Positions 8,321 to 15,798 of a stretch of DNA of 64,000 bases are shown one piece after another; the stretch's first letter is position 1, and every line of letters starts with the position of its first letter. The position numbers and the translations under genes are program-made. The stretch is from Pseudomonas sp. BGI-2. GTDB taxonomy: Bacteria > Pseudomonadota > Gammaproteobacteria > Pseudomonadales > Pseudomonadaceae. The stretch covers positions 1 to 64,000 of the forward strand of contig NZ_SISB01000011.1 in NCBI RefSeq assembly GCF_004310295.1, in the 5' to 3' direction. The notes under the pieces are model-generated. The model had not been told where the DNA came from. It did no database searches and saw only the letters and a list, made by a program, of their open reading frames with translations.

Positions 8321-9109
8321 ATGCAAGATCAGCATTCGGCTACCGAGCTTCCTTCCGTCCGCCGGCAGAAAATCCTCCTGATCCTCGAACGCGACGGCAA
8401 GGTCATGGCCTCGGAATTAAGCCAGCATTTCGCAGTTTCAGAAGACACCATTCGCCGCGATCTGTCGGAGCTGCACAGCGCCGGCCTGGTGCAACGCGTC
8501 CACGGTGGCGCGCTGCCTCGTCCCAAGGACACCGGCAAGGATTACTTCACCCGCGTCGGCGAAACCGATGAAGTGAAAACCCACCTGGCACAACTCGCCT
8601 CACGCCGCGTGCAAAATGGCCAGATTGTGATGTTCGATTCCGGCAGCACCACCCTGCAGATCGCCCGGTCGCTGCCTTCGGACATTTGCATCACGGCCAT
8701 CACGGCGTCGCCGATGATTGCGATCACGTTGGCGGAATACAAAGGCGTCAAGGTGATCCTGGCCGGTGGCCAACTCAATCCGGCGACGATGTCTGCCAGC
8801 GGGCATGAAACCTTGCGGCTGATCCAGTGCATCAAGGCTGATCTGCTGTTCACCGGGGTTTGCGCGATTCACCCGGGCGTCGGCATCAGCTCGCTGCATT
8901 TTGATGAAGTGCCGGTCAAGCAGGCGATGCTCGACAGCGCTTCCCATGTGGTGGCCGTGACCACGGCCGACAAACTCGGGGCGGTGGAGCCTTTCGTGGT
9001 CGCGCCGTGCAACCGCGTGCATACGCTGATTACCGAGCAGCACGTGGCGTCGGGCGATGTCGGGGATTATCGGAAACTGGGGATTGAAGTGGTGCAGGCT
9101 GACGCGTGA
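8321..9109 (+). CDS. DeoR/GlpR family transcriptional regulator
   Basis: 262 residues. The N-terminal helix-turn-helix 'RRQKILLILERDGKVMASEL...VSEDTIRRDLSELHSAGLVQRVHGGAL' (residues 12-65) is the DeoR signature. The C-terminal sugar-phosphate sensor domain has 'IVMFDSGSTTLQIARSLP' and 'DLLFTGVCAIHPGVGIS'. The ATG at 8321 starts the conserved part. The family usually represses nearby catabolic genes; here the only close partner is the divergent serine hydrolase. The effector is unknown. Confidence 0.9.
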   Translation: MQDQHSATELPSVRRQKILLILERDGKVMASELSQHFAVSEDTIRRDLSELHSAGLVQRVHGGALPRPKDTGKDYFTRVGETDEVKTHLAQLASRRVQNGQIVMFDSGSTTLQIARSLPSDICITAITASPMIAITLAEYKGVKVILAGGQLNPATMSASGHETLRLIQCIKADLLFTGVCAIHPGVGISSLHFDEVPVKQAMLDSASHVVAVTTADKLGAVEPFVVAPCNRVHTLITEQHVASGDVGDYRKLGIEVVQADA

Positions 9110-9139
9110 AGCGAAGCCTGCACGCAAAGGTGCAGAACG

Positions 9140-10027
9140 CTAAACCAGATATTTGTTAAACCAGGCTACTGTCCTGTCCCACGCAAGCTTCGCCGCGGCT
9201 TCATCGTAGCGAGGCGTGGAGTCGTTATGAAAACCGTGATTACAGCCTGCGTAAATGAACGCCTCGTAGGTTTTGCCCGACGCTTTCAGCGCTGTTTCAT
9301 AGTCCGGCCATCCGTCATTAATGCCCTTGTCCAGTTCGCCGTAATGCAGCAGCAGCGGCGCCTTGATTCTCGGCACATCTTCGGCCTTTGGCTGACGGCC
9401 ATAAAAGGGCACGGCGGCCGCCAGTTCCGGGTAGGCCACAGCGGCCGCATTGGAGACGCCACCGCCATAGCAGAACCCGGTGATACCGACTTTTCCCGTG
9501 GTCTTGTCATTTTTCATCAGCCACTCAATGGCGGCAAAGAAGTCATTCATCAGTTTTTCGGGATCGACAGTCGCCTGTAGTTCCTTGCCTTTGTCGTCGT
9601 TGCCGGGATAGCCGCCCACTGAACTCAGGCCATCGGGGGCGAGTGCAATAAAACCTGCTTTGGCGACTCGCCGGGCAACGTCCTCGATGTAAGGATTGAG
9701 CCCGCGGTTTTCATGCACGACCAACACCGCCGGCACCTTGCCCGTGGCTTTGGCCGGGCGCACCAGATAGCCGCGGACATTGCCGTGGCCCTTGGGCGAG
9801 GGATAGGAAATGTACTCGGCGAGAATGTCCGGGTCGGTAAATTCAACCTGTTCGGCGAGCGCGTAGTTCGGGCTCAGGGCGGCGAGGAGGGCACTGGCCG
9901 TCAAACCGCCCAGGGTGAACAGCGCGGCTCGATCAAGAAACTCGCGCCGGTTGATCTTGCCATGGGCGTAGTAGTCGTAGAGCTCAAGCAGTTCCGGGGC
10001 GAAGTCTTTGGCGGTGAGACGATCCAT
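9140..10027 (-). CDS. Dienelactone hydrolase family protein with Tat-type signal (YghX-like)
   Basis: 295 residues from the ATG at 10027. A twin-arginine motif '[17 protein letters not shown]' lies at residues 26-42, followed by a hydrophobic stretch, so export by Tat is likely. The DLH core has '[22 protein letters not shown]', the nucleophile elbow '[10 protein letters not shown]' with Cys, an Asp in '[12 protein letters not shown]' and a His in '[10 protein letters not shown]'. This matches the YghX/dienelactone hydrolase group; the true substrate is unknown. It stands between the DeoR gene and a frameshifted LysR gene. Confidence 0.88.
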   Translation of the reverse strand: MDRLTAKDFAPELLELYDYYAHGKINRREFLDRAALFTLGGLTASALLAALSPNYALAEQVEFTDPDILAEYISYPSPKGHGNVRGYLVRPAKATGKVPAVLVVHENRGLNPYIEDVARRVAKAGFIALAPDGLSSVGGYPGNDDKGKELQATVDPEKLMNDFFAAIEWLMKNDKTTGKVGITGFCYGGGVSNAAAVAYPELAAAVPFYGRQPKAEDVPRIKAPLLLHYGELDKGINDGWPDYETALKASGKTYEAFIYAGCNHGFHNDSTPRYDEAAAKLAWDRTVAWFNKYLV

Positions 10028-10086
10028 GGGGGCGCTTCCCGTTGGTTCAGGATGTGAATCAGTAAAGCAGTGTTTGGCGCACTGAT

Positions 10087-10948
10087 TCAGTTTTCGAAGC
10101 AGGACGCCAGGAAACTCATCACCGCCTGCACTGACGGGGTGTGCCGGATGTCGCTGTGGACCACCAGCCACACTTCACGCGTAAGCCCCGCGCCCACGGT
10201 CTCCATCGCTTGCAAGCCGTAGTGCTCGCCAAGAAAGCACGGCAATGCCGCAATGCCGCAATGCCGCAACGCCGGTGCCTGCCCGGGCAATGGTCGCCTG
10301 GATGTTCAAATCATTGCTGCGCAGCAGGATCGGCCGATCCCCTGCTTGTTGCTTGAGCCAGACCTGTTGCGGAGTTTGTTCCATGGTCTCGTCGTAGGCG
10401 ATGAAGGCCAAATCTTCCGGCGCCGTTCTGGATAAATAATCCGTCGAGCCATACAGGTGAAACTGCACCGTTGCGACCTTGCGTGCCACCAGGTCCGGCT
10501 CCTTGGGACGCCTCAGGCGCACGGCAATATCGGCTTCGCGCCGCGACAACGAAGCGCTGTCCAGGCTGCCAATCAACTGCAAGGACAGCCGCGGATGCTG
10601 GGTGCGCAACGCATTGATTCGCGGCGCGATCAACGCGCAGGCCAGGGCGGGCGGGGCACTGACGGTGACTTCAGCGCTAAAGCTGTCCTGCCCGGCCAAC
10701 GCCGTGCGCTGCACCGCGAAAGACTCGCTTTCCATGCGCCGCCCTAACTGGGCAGTACGTTCGCCGTCCTCGGTGATGACATAGGAACGAGGGCGCCGGT
10801 CCACCAGCTTGAGATTCAGCGAGTTCTCGAGCGCACTGATGCGCCGCGCCACCGTGGCGTGGTCGACCTTGAGCTGGCGAGCCGCTGCGGACAACGACTG
10901 CTCGTGGGCGAAGACGATGAAGTAGCGAAGATCCTCCCAATCGAACAT
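10087..10948 (-). pseudogene. LysR family regulator, disrupted by an 8-bp repeat expansion
   Basis: Residues 1-60 hold the HTH ('FAHEQSLSAAARQLKVDHATVARRISALE'), followed by a substrate-binding domain. Near residue 228 the protein should read 'GVAALPCFLGEHYG', but three copies of AATGCCGC (10244-10267, minus-strand GCGGCATT) replace one. This adds 16 bp and shifts the frame. The remaining C-terminus continues in the second frame to 10087. Removing two units restores one continuous protein of about 280 residues. The gene is divergent from the broken DMT exporter at 11095. It might revert by slippage. Confidence 0.88.
10244..10267. repeat. Tandem octanucleotide repeat (3 x AATGCCGC) in the LysR gene
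   Basis: Three perfect 8-bp units, followed by an imperfect AACGCCG, lie in the coding region. One unit would keep the frame; three do not. Confidence 0.9.
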
Positions 10949-11094
10949 GGGCGTTTTCTCACATGAAGGGTGAATAAATGGGGAATTTTGCCCCGACGAC
11001 AAGCCTGCAAGAATTCTTCAACACCTGACAAGCAGGTCTGAAGCATTCCGCAGTTTGCCGAGTGTTCATCGCACGACTTGACGAGGAAAAAGCC

Positions 11095-12042
11095 ATGTCA
11101 AAATCAACGCCTCTCGCCTATGCCGGGATCGTCGGTGCCACGTTTTTCTGGGGCACCAACTTCAATGCCGGTGCCTACATCATCAAGAGCATGGCACCGA
11201 TCAGCGCATCTATTGAGCGCTTTGCCATTTCCACCTTGTTGCTCGTGCTTATTTTCGGCCTGGCGGGCAAGTTGCGCCTCAGCACGCTGAAGAACAATCT
11301 ACCGGCCTTTATCGGTCTGGGCCTGCTGGGCTTTACCGCGTTCAACCTTGCAACATTCTTCGGCCTGCAAACCACCACGCCCATCAACGGCGCACTGATC
11401 CTGGCGACCACGCCGCTCTGGACGATGATTTTTGCGGTGCTGCTGGAAGGCGAGCGCATCGATCGCGGCCGTGCCATCGGGCTGGTCCTGGGTTTGCTGG
11501 GCGTTGGCCTGGTGATTACGCGAGGGGATATCCAGGTGCTGCTCGGGTTGAAAGTGGCGACCGGCGACGCAATCATTCTGGCCGGCAGCATCGCCTGGGC
11601 GGCCAACATGGTTGGCACCCGGCGCTTCGTCAAAGACTCGACACCGCTGTAAACCACCACGTTCTCGATGCTGTTCGGGGTTATTGGCCTGATCGTGCTC
11701 GGCTTCATCTATGAGAAGCCGATTGCCAATATCAGCACCGCTTCGTTGTCGGTTCATGACGCCGTTGTCTACCTGGCTGTTTTCGGTTCGTTGATTGCTT
11801 ACTGGCTGTGGTTCAAAGGGATTCACACCATCGGTGCGGCGCGTACGTCGATCTTCTTCAACCTGGCCCCTGTGTTCACTATGTTGGTGTCCTCGGTACT
11901 CGGTGTGCTGCCCAATGTCTGGTAGTTGCTGGGGGCGGGGGGCGTGATTCTCGGGGTGGTGTTTGCTTCGGGGTTGGTGTTCAGCACGGCGCAACCCTCG
12001 GTAGTCAAGGTCCGTACTGGCCTGGCAGATGAGGCCGCTTAA
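11095..12042 (+). pseudogene. EamA/DMT-superfamily exporter with two in-frame stops
   Basis: A ten-helix DMT transporter: 'GATFFWGTNFNAGAYIIKSM' at the N-terminus, 'TTPINGALILATTPLWTMI' and 'AGSIAWAANMVGTRRF' in the first repeat, 'SLIAYWLWFKGIHTIGAART' in the second. The same frame stays open to 12042 except for TAA at 11650 and TAG at 11923. The contexts 'STPL-stop-TTTFSML' and 'PNVW-stop-LLGAGG' suggest Gln and Trp codons changed by single transitions. There are no indels. GAGGAAAAAGCC precedes the ATG. Divergent from the frameshifted LysR that probably controlled it. Confidence 0.88.
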
Positions 12043-12088
12043 TAGGGCAATGCTGGTCACTTAAAACAATCTTCAGGCTAGCAATAAA

Positions 12089-12214
12089 TCTGTGGCGAGG
12101 GGATTTATCCCCGTTCGGCTGCGAAGCAGTCGCCAATCCGGACAACTCAGTCTGTCTGCCCGGTCGCTGGGGTCGCTTCGCAACCCAACGGGGATAAATC
12201 CCCTCGCCACAAAT
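12089..12214. repeat. Type-1 REPIN
   Basis: 'GTGGCGAGGGGATTTATCCC' and its inverse 'GGGATAAATCCCCTCGCCAC' enclose a 'GCTGCGAAGCAG' / 'GGTCGCTTCGCAACC' core. Confidence 0.85.
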
Positions 12215-12309
12215 GTGGGGGTTTCACCCCGTGTAGGAAGCGCGCACCGAGTCAATAAACATCGCCGCAGAGTCATTGTTTAAGGCCTCTCAAAGTTACT
12301 TCCTGAAAG

Positions 12310-12623
12310 CTACAAAACCTTGCGCCGTTACCTACGGCTGCGCCAGAATCCGCCGGCTTGTGTGGCGTGGGCCTTGGTTTTATCGTTTCCGTGTCGCTGA
12401 CAATTCAGCGGTCGGGCTTGGAAACTCGACGGGTAAACGACACGAAGGCACCTCTTCATAACGTACTTTTTCGCACGATGTGCATTCCGTTATGGCAGCT
12501 GTGCGTGGGAGACCTTATAGGTCTGCCGGGCTCGTTTACCCTGGTTTTCCAACCCGCGTACAGCTGCCACCCCTTCGCTTGGAAACGAACGTGGCAGCTC
12601 CACCCAGTAAACGAGGATTTACC
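12310..12623 (+). ncRNA. Structured 5' leader of DUF6124 gene, copy A
   Basis: The leader begins with a block shared with copy B (54843-55153), including 'GCGCCAGAATCCGCCGGCTT'. It then shows: a hairpin at 12389-12415; a 17-bp helix between 12493-12509 and 12553-12569 enclosing a small hairpin (12510-12524); and three sense/antisense/sense triplets. These are TTGGAAA (12418-12424), TTTCCAA (12546-12552), TTGGAAA (12579-12585); GGGTAAACGA (12431-12440), TCGTTTACCC (12532-12541), GTAAACGAG (12607-12615); and GGCAGCT (12494-12500), AGCTGCC (12562-12568), GGCAGCT (12593-12599). The last GTAAACGAG overlaps the Shine-Dalgarno, so the pairings could switch translation. Same topology with compensating changes in copy B. 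Confidence 0.7.
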
Positions 12624-12983
12624 ATGTTCAAGGTCACACCAAATCCGCCGGACACTGATCCGGCCTCCCCGTACGAACCCGATTCAAAGAAGCTCAATGA
12701 GGCCGCCGAGCGGGCTCTAGACTTTCACTTCCCGTCGAGTGCCGACATCAAAGCCACCCCACGAACACGCAGCACCCTGTTTTCCGTAGACCCCGAGGCT
12801 ACGGCCGAAACCCTGGCGGTTTATTTGGTCGAGACGCTGGCCTCGGTCGATGTGATGGTGCACCAGTTGGTGGATCATCTGGAGGGGGAATCGCGTTATG
12901 CGCTGCTGGGTATTTCCAACAGCATCATGACGGCGGAGATCACGGCGAATCGGGTGCTTGATAAGATTGATCTGTCCAGGTAG
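12624..12983 (+). CDS. DUF6124 family protein
   Basis: 119 residues. The N-terminal 'MFKVTPNPPDTDPASPYEPD' followed by 'SKKLNEAAERALDFHF' is the DUF6124 hallmark. The C-terminal 60 residues are helical, 'LAVYLVETLASVDVMVHQLVDHL...YALLGISNSIMTAEITANRVLDKI', similar in pattern to DUF3077 proteins. No signal peptide or membrane segment. ACGAGG seven bases before the ATG decides the start, and it is part of a leader segment that can pair upstream. Function unknown; a paralogue lies at 55154 behind an equivalent leader. Confidence 0.88.
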   Translation: MFKVTPNPPDTDPASPYEPDSKKLNEAAERALDFHFPSSADIKATPRTRSTLFSVDPEATAETLAVYLVETLASVDVMVHQLVDHLEGESRYALLGISNSIMTAEITANRVLDKIDLSR

Positions 12984-13020
12984 TCGGTAACTTGTTTGGT
13001 TGTGCAGCGGTGCCTATTTT

Positions 13021-13068
13021 GGGCTGCTGCGCAGCCCAACGGGGGTAAACCCCCTCGCCACAAGGGTT
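13021..13068. repeat. Single type-1 REP
   Basis: 'GCTGCTGCGCAGCCCAACGG' followed by GGGTAAACCCCCTCGCCACA. Confidence 0.75.
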
Positions 13069-13144
13069 CGTCATGGGTGAGGCAGAGTCAGACACCCGGA
13101 CAATCGCGGAGTTATTACGTTATTTGCGTTCTCCTGCGAAGAAG

Positions 13145-13177
13145 AACCCCAGTGGCCTGCTGATCACTGGGGTTTTT
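13145..13177 (+). terminator. Strong intrinsic terminator of unknown transcript
   Basis: AACCCCAGTG-N10-CACTGGGGTT followed by TTTT. It is 160 bp beyond the DUF6124 stop, with an REP between, and no gene ends nearby. It may close a short untranslated transcript from about 13070, but no promoter was identified. Confidence 0.65.
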
Positions 13178-13253
13178 CGTGGCCGTGAAATCGGCCGGCT
13201 GCGCCGGGTATTGGCGTGGATGTTTTAGTGCCTGGCTAGCGAACGCTTGGCGT

Positions 13254-13463
13254 CTATTGCTGTTTGGAAGACGAAGAAACGTCAGTCGATTTATTGTCAC
13301 TCGTTGACTGATTTTTCATTGCGTCTACGTCCACAAACTCCTCCGATAAGGCTTTTTTACGAAGTCGCGGCTTTCCAAAGGTCATACCGCTTTGGTTGGC
13401 ACCTCGGTTGGTTCCCGCTTGGAGGCCGACAATCCCATTTTTTGTATCAATATCAAAATCCAT
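13254..13463 (-). CDS. Small hypothetical protein, 69 aa, behind a lux-box-like site
   Basis: The start at 13463 (MDFDIDTKNG) is preceded by GGAG eight bases away; the frame is open further upstream to 13517. The product is soluble with a Ser/Thr/Asp/Lys-rich tail ('STSDNKSTDVSSSSKQQ'), no signal peptide and no cysteines. Local base composition is more AT-rich than its neighbours. A 20-bp lux-box-like dyad lies 80 bases upstream. I do not recognise a family. Short length makes the call uncertain, but the ribosome site and upstream motif favour a real gene. Confidence 0.5.
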   Translation of the reverse strand: MDFDIDTKNGIVGLQAGTNRGANQSGMTFGKPRLRKKALSEEFVDVDAMKNQSTSDNKSTDVSSSSKQQ

Positions 13464-13542
13464 AGCTAGTAGCTCCATGCAAATAGGCATGCAAAGCGCA
13501 CAACCTGTAACACTCATTCTGTTCGCACTTTATGAATTGGAA

Positions 13543-13562
13543 ACCTGTCAGAGTTGACAGTT
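13543..13562 (-). promoter_or_regulatory. Lux-box-like dyad
   Basis: ACCTGTCAGAGTTGACAGTT fits the CT-N12-AG form of LuxR-type boxes and matches 17 of 20 positions of the site at 51216. It lies upstream of the small gene starting at 13463. Confidence 0.5.
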
Positions 13563-13687
13563 TTTTAGGCTATTTTTAAGTGGCGAGTGGTCCGGTTAAT
13601 CGCTCTGGCTATATAGACGGTCATTACTTTTTAAAGTGATTTTGGCCTTTGGCTTCTTGCCCGAAGGGCATTAGGGTTGTTGTTGGC

Positions 13688-13728
13688 TGGTCTAACGCTA
13701 TCGCGAGCAAGCTCGCTCCTACAGGGGG
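13688..13728. repeat. Type-2 REP (GCGAGCAAGCTCGC)
   Basis: 'CGCTATCGCGAGCAAGCTCG' followed by CTCCTACAGG. A single element between two minus-strand genes. Confidence 0.75.
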
Positions 13729-13823
13729 GCTGGATGCGCTCTGTGCCGTTCACCGAATCCAAGCTATTGGCCGCGATGAAACACCACGGCAGATACCAGC
13801 ACCTGATCTTCATCGATTCGATG

Positions 13824-13859
13824 TAAAAAAAGACCCGCTGATGCATGCACCAGCAGGTC
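13824..13859 (-). terminator. Intrinsic terminator of the DUF2790 gene
   Basis: Read on the minus strand: GACCTGCTG, a ten-base loop, CAGCGGGTC, then a run of eight T. It lies 46 bases past the DUF2790 stop. Confidence 0.8.
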
Positions 13860-13904
13860 AATTGGCTTGCCGTTCAGTGCGGCTTTTGTTGTACAGCCCC
13901 ACAT

Positions 13905-14168
13905 TCAGTTCTGCTCTTCGCAGGCCTGAGCCATTTTGAAGTAGGTGAAGGCTTCGACATTCCCGGAGGTGTCCAGATAAGTGAGTTTGGCGTTGACCAC
14001 TTCGCAATCGGCGGAACGAGGCTCCTCAAGGGAAATGACTTTGGCCACGTCGATCGGCATGCCGTAGTGATAAGGCTTGGCGGGTACATTGGGCGGGTCT
14101 GCAAACGCGTTACTGGTGAGTGCTACCAAGGCGAAAGCAGCACTGGCGAACAAAGTACGGGTATTCAT
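13905..14168 (-). CDS. DUF2790 domain-containing periplasmic protein
   Basis: 87 residues with a signal peptide (1-23, ending 'SNAFA'). The mature part matches DUF2790: 'YHYGMPIDVAKVISLEE', a Cys in 'SADCEVVNAKLTYLDTSG', and a final Cys in 'AQACEEQN'. These small proteins are numerous in Pseudomonas, and some are known to respond to copper or other metal stress; function not established. GGAGACACACCC precedes the ATG. Confidence 0.88.
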   Translation of the reverse strand: MNTRTLFASAAFALVALTSNAFADPPNVPAKPYHYGMPIDVAKVISLEEPRSADCEVVNAKLTYLDTSGNVEAFTYFKMAQACEEQN

Positions 14169-14344
14169 GGGTGTGTCTCCGGTTACTTCAAACAGGTCGG
14201 CGAATACTGCAACGCCGATCCATGCAAAAGGCTCCTGACATCCATCACGACTTCAGGTGGTCGCGCGCCGTGTGGGGGTGTCAGGATCTGCAGAAGCAAT
14301 ATGAAAAAAAATGTCGGTTTCATGTTGCAGTTCAACTCGAGTGC

Positions 14345-14758
14345 TCAGAGTCCGATCAAGTCGCGATGAACTTCCAGCGAATTACGCTCTACCCAGTTGT
14401 GCGCCAGCAGGCCATCCGGGCAAACTTCCCAGACCGCAGTGCCGAGCATTTCAAACGGGCTATTGCATGTGCGGCCACCAATAAATCCCTGGTTCTTTCC
14501 GGCCAGTTTCCAGCGAGAGGCGACACGAGTGCCTTCGGCATTCTGAAACGTCTCGATACTGCCAAATTCAAAGTCTTCAATTTTTGACAGAAAGACGCCG
14601 ATCCATTGAATGAAGGCTTCGCGACCGACGATATCGATGCCTCCGGAGTTAATAACAAAGTCCTCGGCGACGAAGCGAGCGGCGGCGTGCGGGTCTTTTG
14701 CCTGCCAAACTTCGCGCCAGAAACTTTCAACAATCTCTACTGCTTTATTGACTGCCAT
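14345..14758 (-). CDS. SnoaL-like / NTF2-fold protein
   Basis: 137 residues from the ATG at 14758 (GAGGAG upstream). The pattern 'VEIVESFWREVWQAKDPHAAARFVAEDFVINSGG', then 'GREAFIQWIGVFLSKIEDF', then a long curved sheet region 'RVASRWKLAGKNQGFIGG' is the NTF2/SnoaL cone fold, used for small-molecule isomerases and unknown roles. It is divergent from a LysR gene whose product probably regulates it. Substrate unknown. Confidence 0.8.
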   Translation of the reverse strand: MAVNKAVEIVESFWREVWQAKDPHAAARFVAEDFVINSGGIDIVGREAFIQWIGVFLSKIEDFEFGSIETFQNAEGTRVASRWKLAGKNQGFIGGRTCNSPFEMLGTAVWEVCPDGLLAHNWVERNSLEVHRDLIGL

Positions 14759-14860
14759 TTTGGAACTCCTCGTATTCAGGTTGAGTACGATGTTCGGCAT
14801 TTGCTATCTAGAATACAAACGCATAAATTTAATGGCATCCAGTTGAAAAGCGAATTCATC

Positions 14861-15739
14861 ATGCAAGCCAGCGACCTTGAGATCGACCTGCTACGGGCGT
14901 TTATCGCGGTGGCGGAGACCGGCAGTTTTACGGCTGCTGCCGAAGTGATCGCGCGGTCGCAATCGGCGGTGAGCCAGAAGATCATCCGGCTGGAAGAGGT
15001 GCTTGGTTTTCGTGTCTTCGAACGCACTAGCCGCGCGCTGACGCTGACCCCGGACGGCGAGCGCCTGCTGGTGGGCGCGCGCCGGATGATGGTGCATTTC
15101 GAGTCCTTCATGCGGGATATCAAGGCGCCGGCCACCGTCAATCTGCTGCGCCTGGGGATCTCGGAAAACCTCGTACCGACCCAGCTGCCCAAGCTGCTGT
15201 CGCGCTTCACCCAGTTGTATCCCGACATTCAACTGGAACTGACCACGGGACTGAGCGACGACCTGCTCACCGACTACGAAACCGGGTTACTCGACGTGGT
15301 CATTTCCAAGCGAAAATTCAGTTCCGGCACAACGCGAGGTCGAGTCATCTGGCGCGAGCCGTTGGTGTGGATTGCCGCGAAGGATTACCAAATCGAATCG
15401 GCCAAACCTGTGCGCCTGGTAATGATGCGGCCACCCTGTGCATACCGGGCAATCATGATCGAGGCGTTGGCCACCGTCGGGCGGGAATGGGCATCAGCGT
15501 GCCTGGCCAGCAATTTGATGGGCGTTCAAGCGGCCGTTGCCGGTGGGTTGGGGATTACAGCGTTGGGGACGTCGTTTTTGCAGGAAGGGATGCGGATACT
15601 GGAACCGTCGGAGAAGTTACCGACGTTACCCAGCACAGAGGTGGCGGTGGTTGGGGATGATGTTCGTACTCAACATCTTGTGCAGCCGTTGGTGTCGTTG
15701 CTGACGGAAGGGTTGATGTCGGGGGGGCGTCTGACTTGA
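14861..15739 (+). CDS. LysR family transcriptional regulator
   Basis: 292 residues. The HTH is at residues 8-66: 'LLRAFIAVAETGSFTAAAEVIARSQSAVSQKIIRLEEVLGFRVFERTSR'. The effector domain follows from residue 90. The start at 14861 gives the usual LysR N-terminus; the open frame reaches back to 14606 but only across the divergent gene. The 102-bp gap to the SnoaL-like gene is where a LysR operator would lie; I could not fix one T-N11-A site. A GC-rich hairpin follows the stop. Confidence 0.9.
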   Translation: MQASDLEIDLLRAFIAVAETGSFTAAAEVIARSQSAVSQKIIRLEEVLGFRVFERTSRALTLTPDGERLLVGARRMMVHFESFMRDIKAPATVNLLRLGISENLVPTQLPKLLSRFTQLYPDIQLELTTGLSDDLLTDYETGLLDVVISKRKFSSGTTRGRVIWREPLVWIAAKDYQIESAKPVRLVMMRPPCAYRAIMIEALATVGREWASACLASNLMGVQAAVAGGLGITALGTSFLQEGMRILEPSEKLPTLPSTEVAVVGDDVRTQHLVQPLVSLLTEGLMSGGRLT

Positions 15740-15759
15740 TCCGCGCGTTGCAAGCCATA

Positions 15760-15782
15760 AACCCGGGCGGTTCGCCCGGGTT
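15760..15782. terminator. Hairpin between convergent lysR and lactate permease
   Basis: AACCCGGGCG-GTTC-CGCCCGGGTT-like stem with a tetraloop lies between the two stops. It is likely to act in both directions. Confidence 0.7.
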
Positions 15783-15798
15783 ATGGACCGATTGACGT

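Noticed and set aside
13065..13177. Possible small RNA ending at the terminator at 13145
   Set aside because: The terminator is real but no promoter or conserved structure was identified, so only the terminator is reported.
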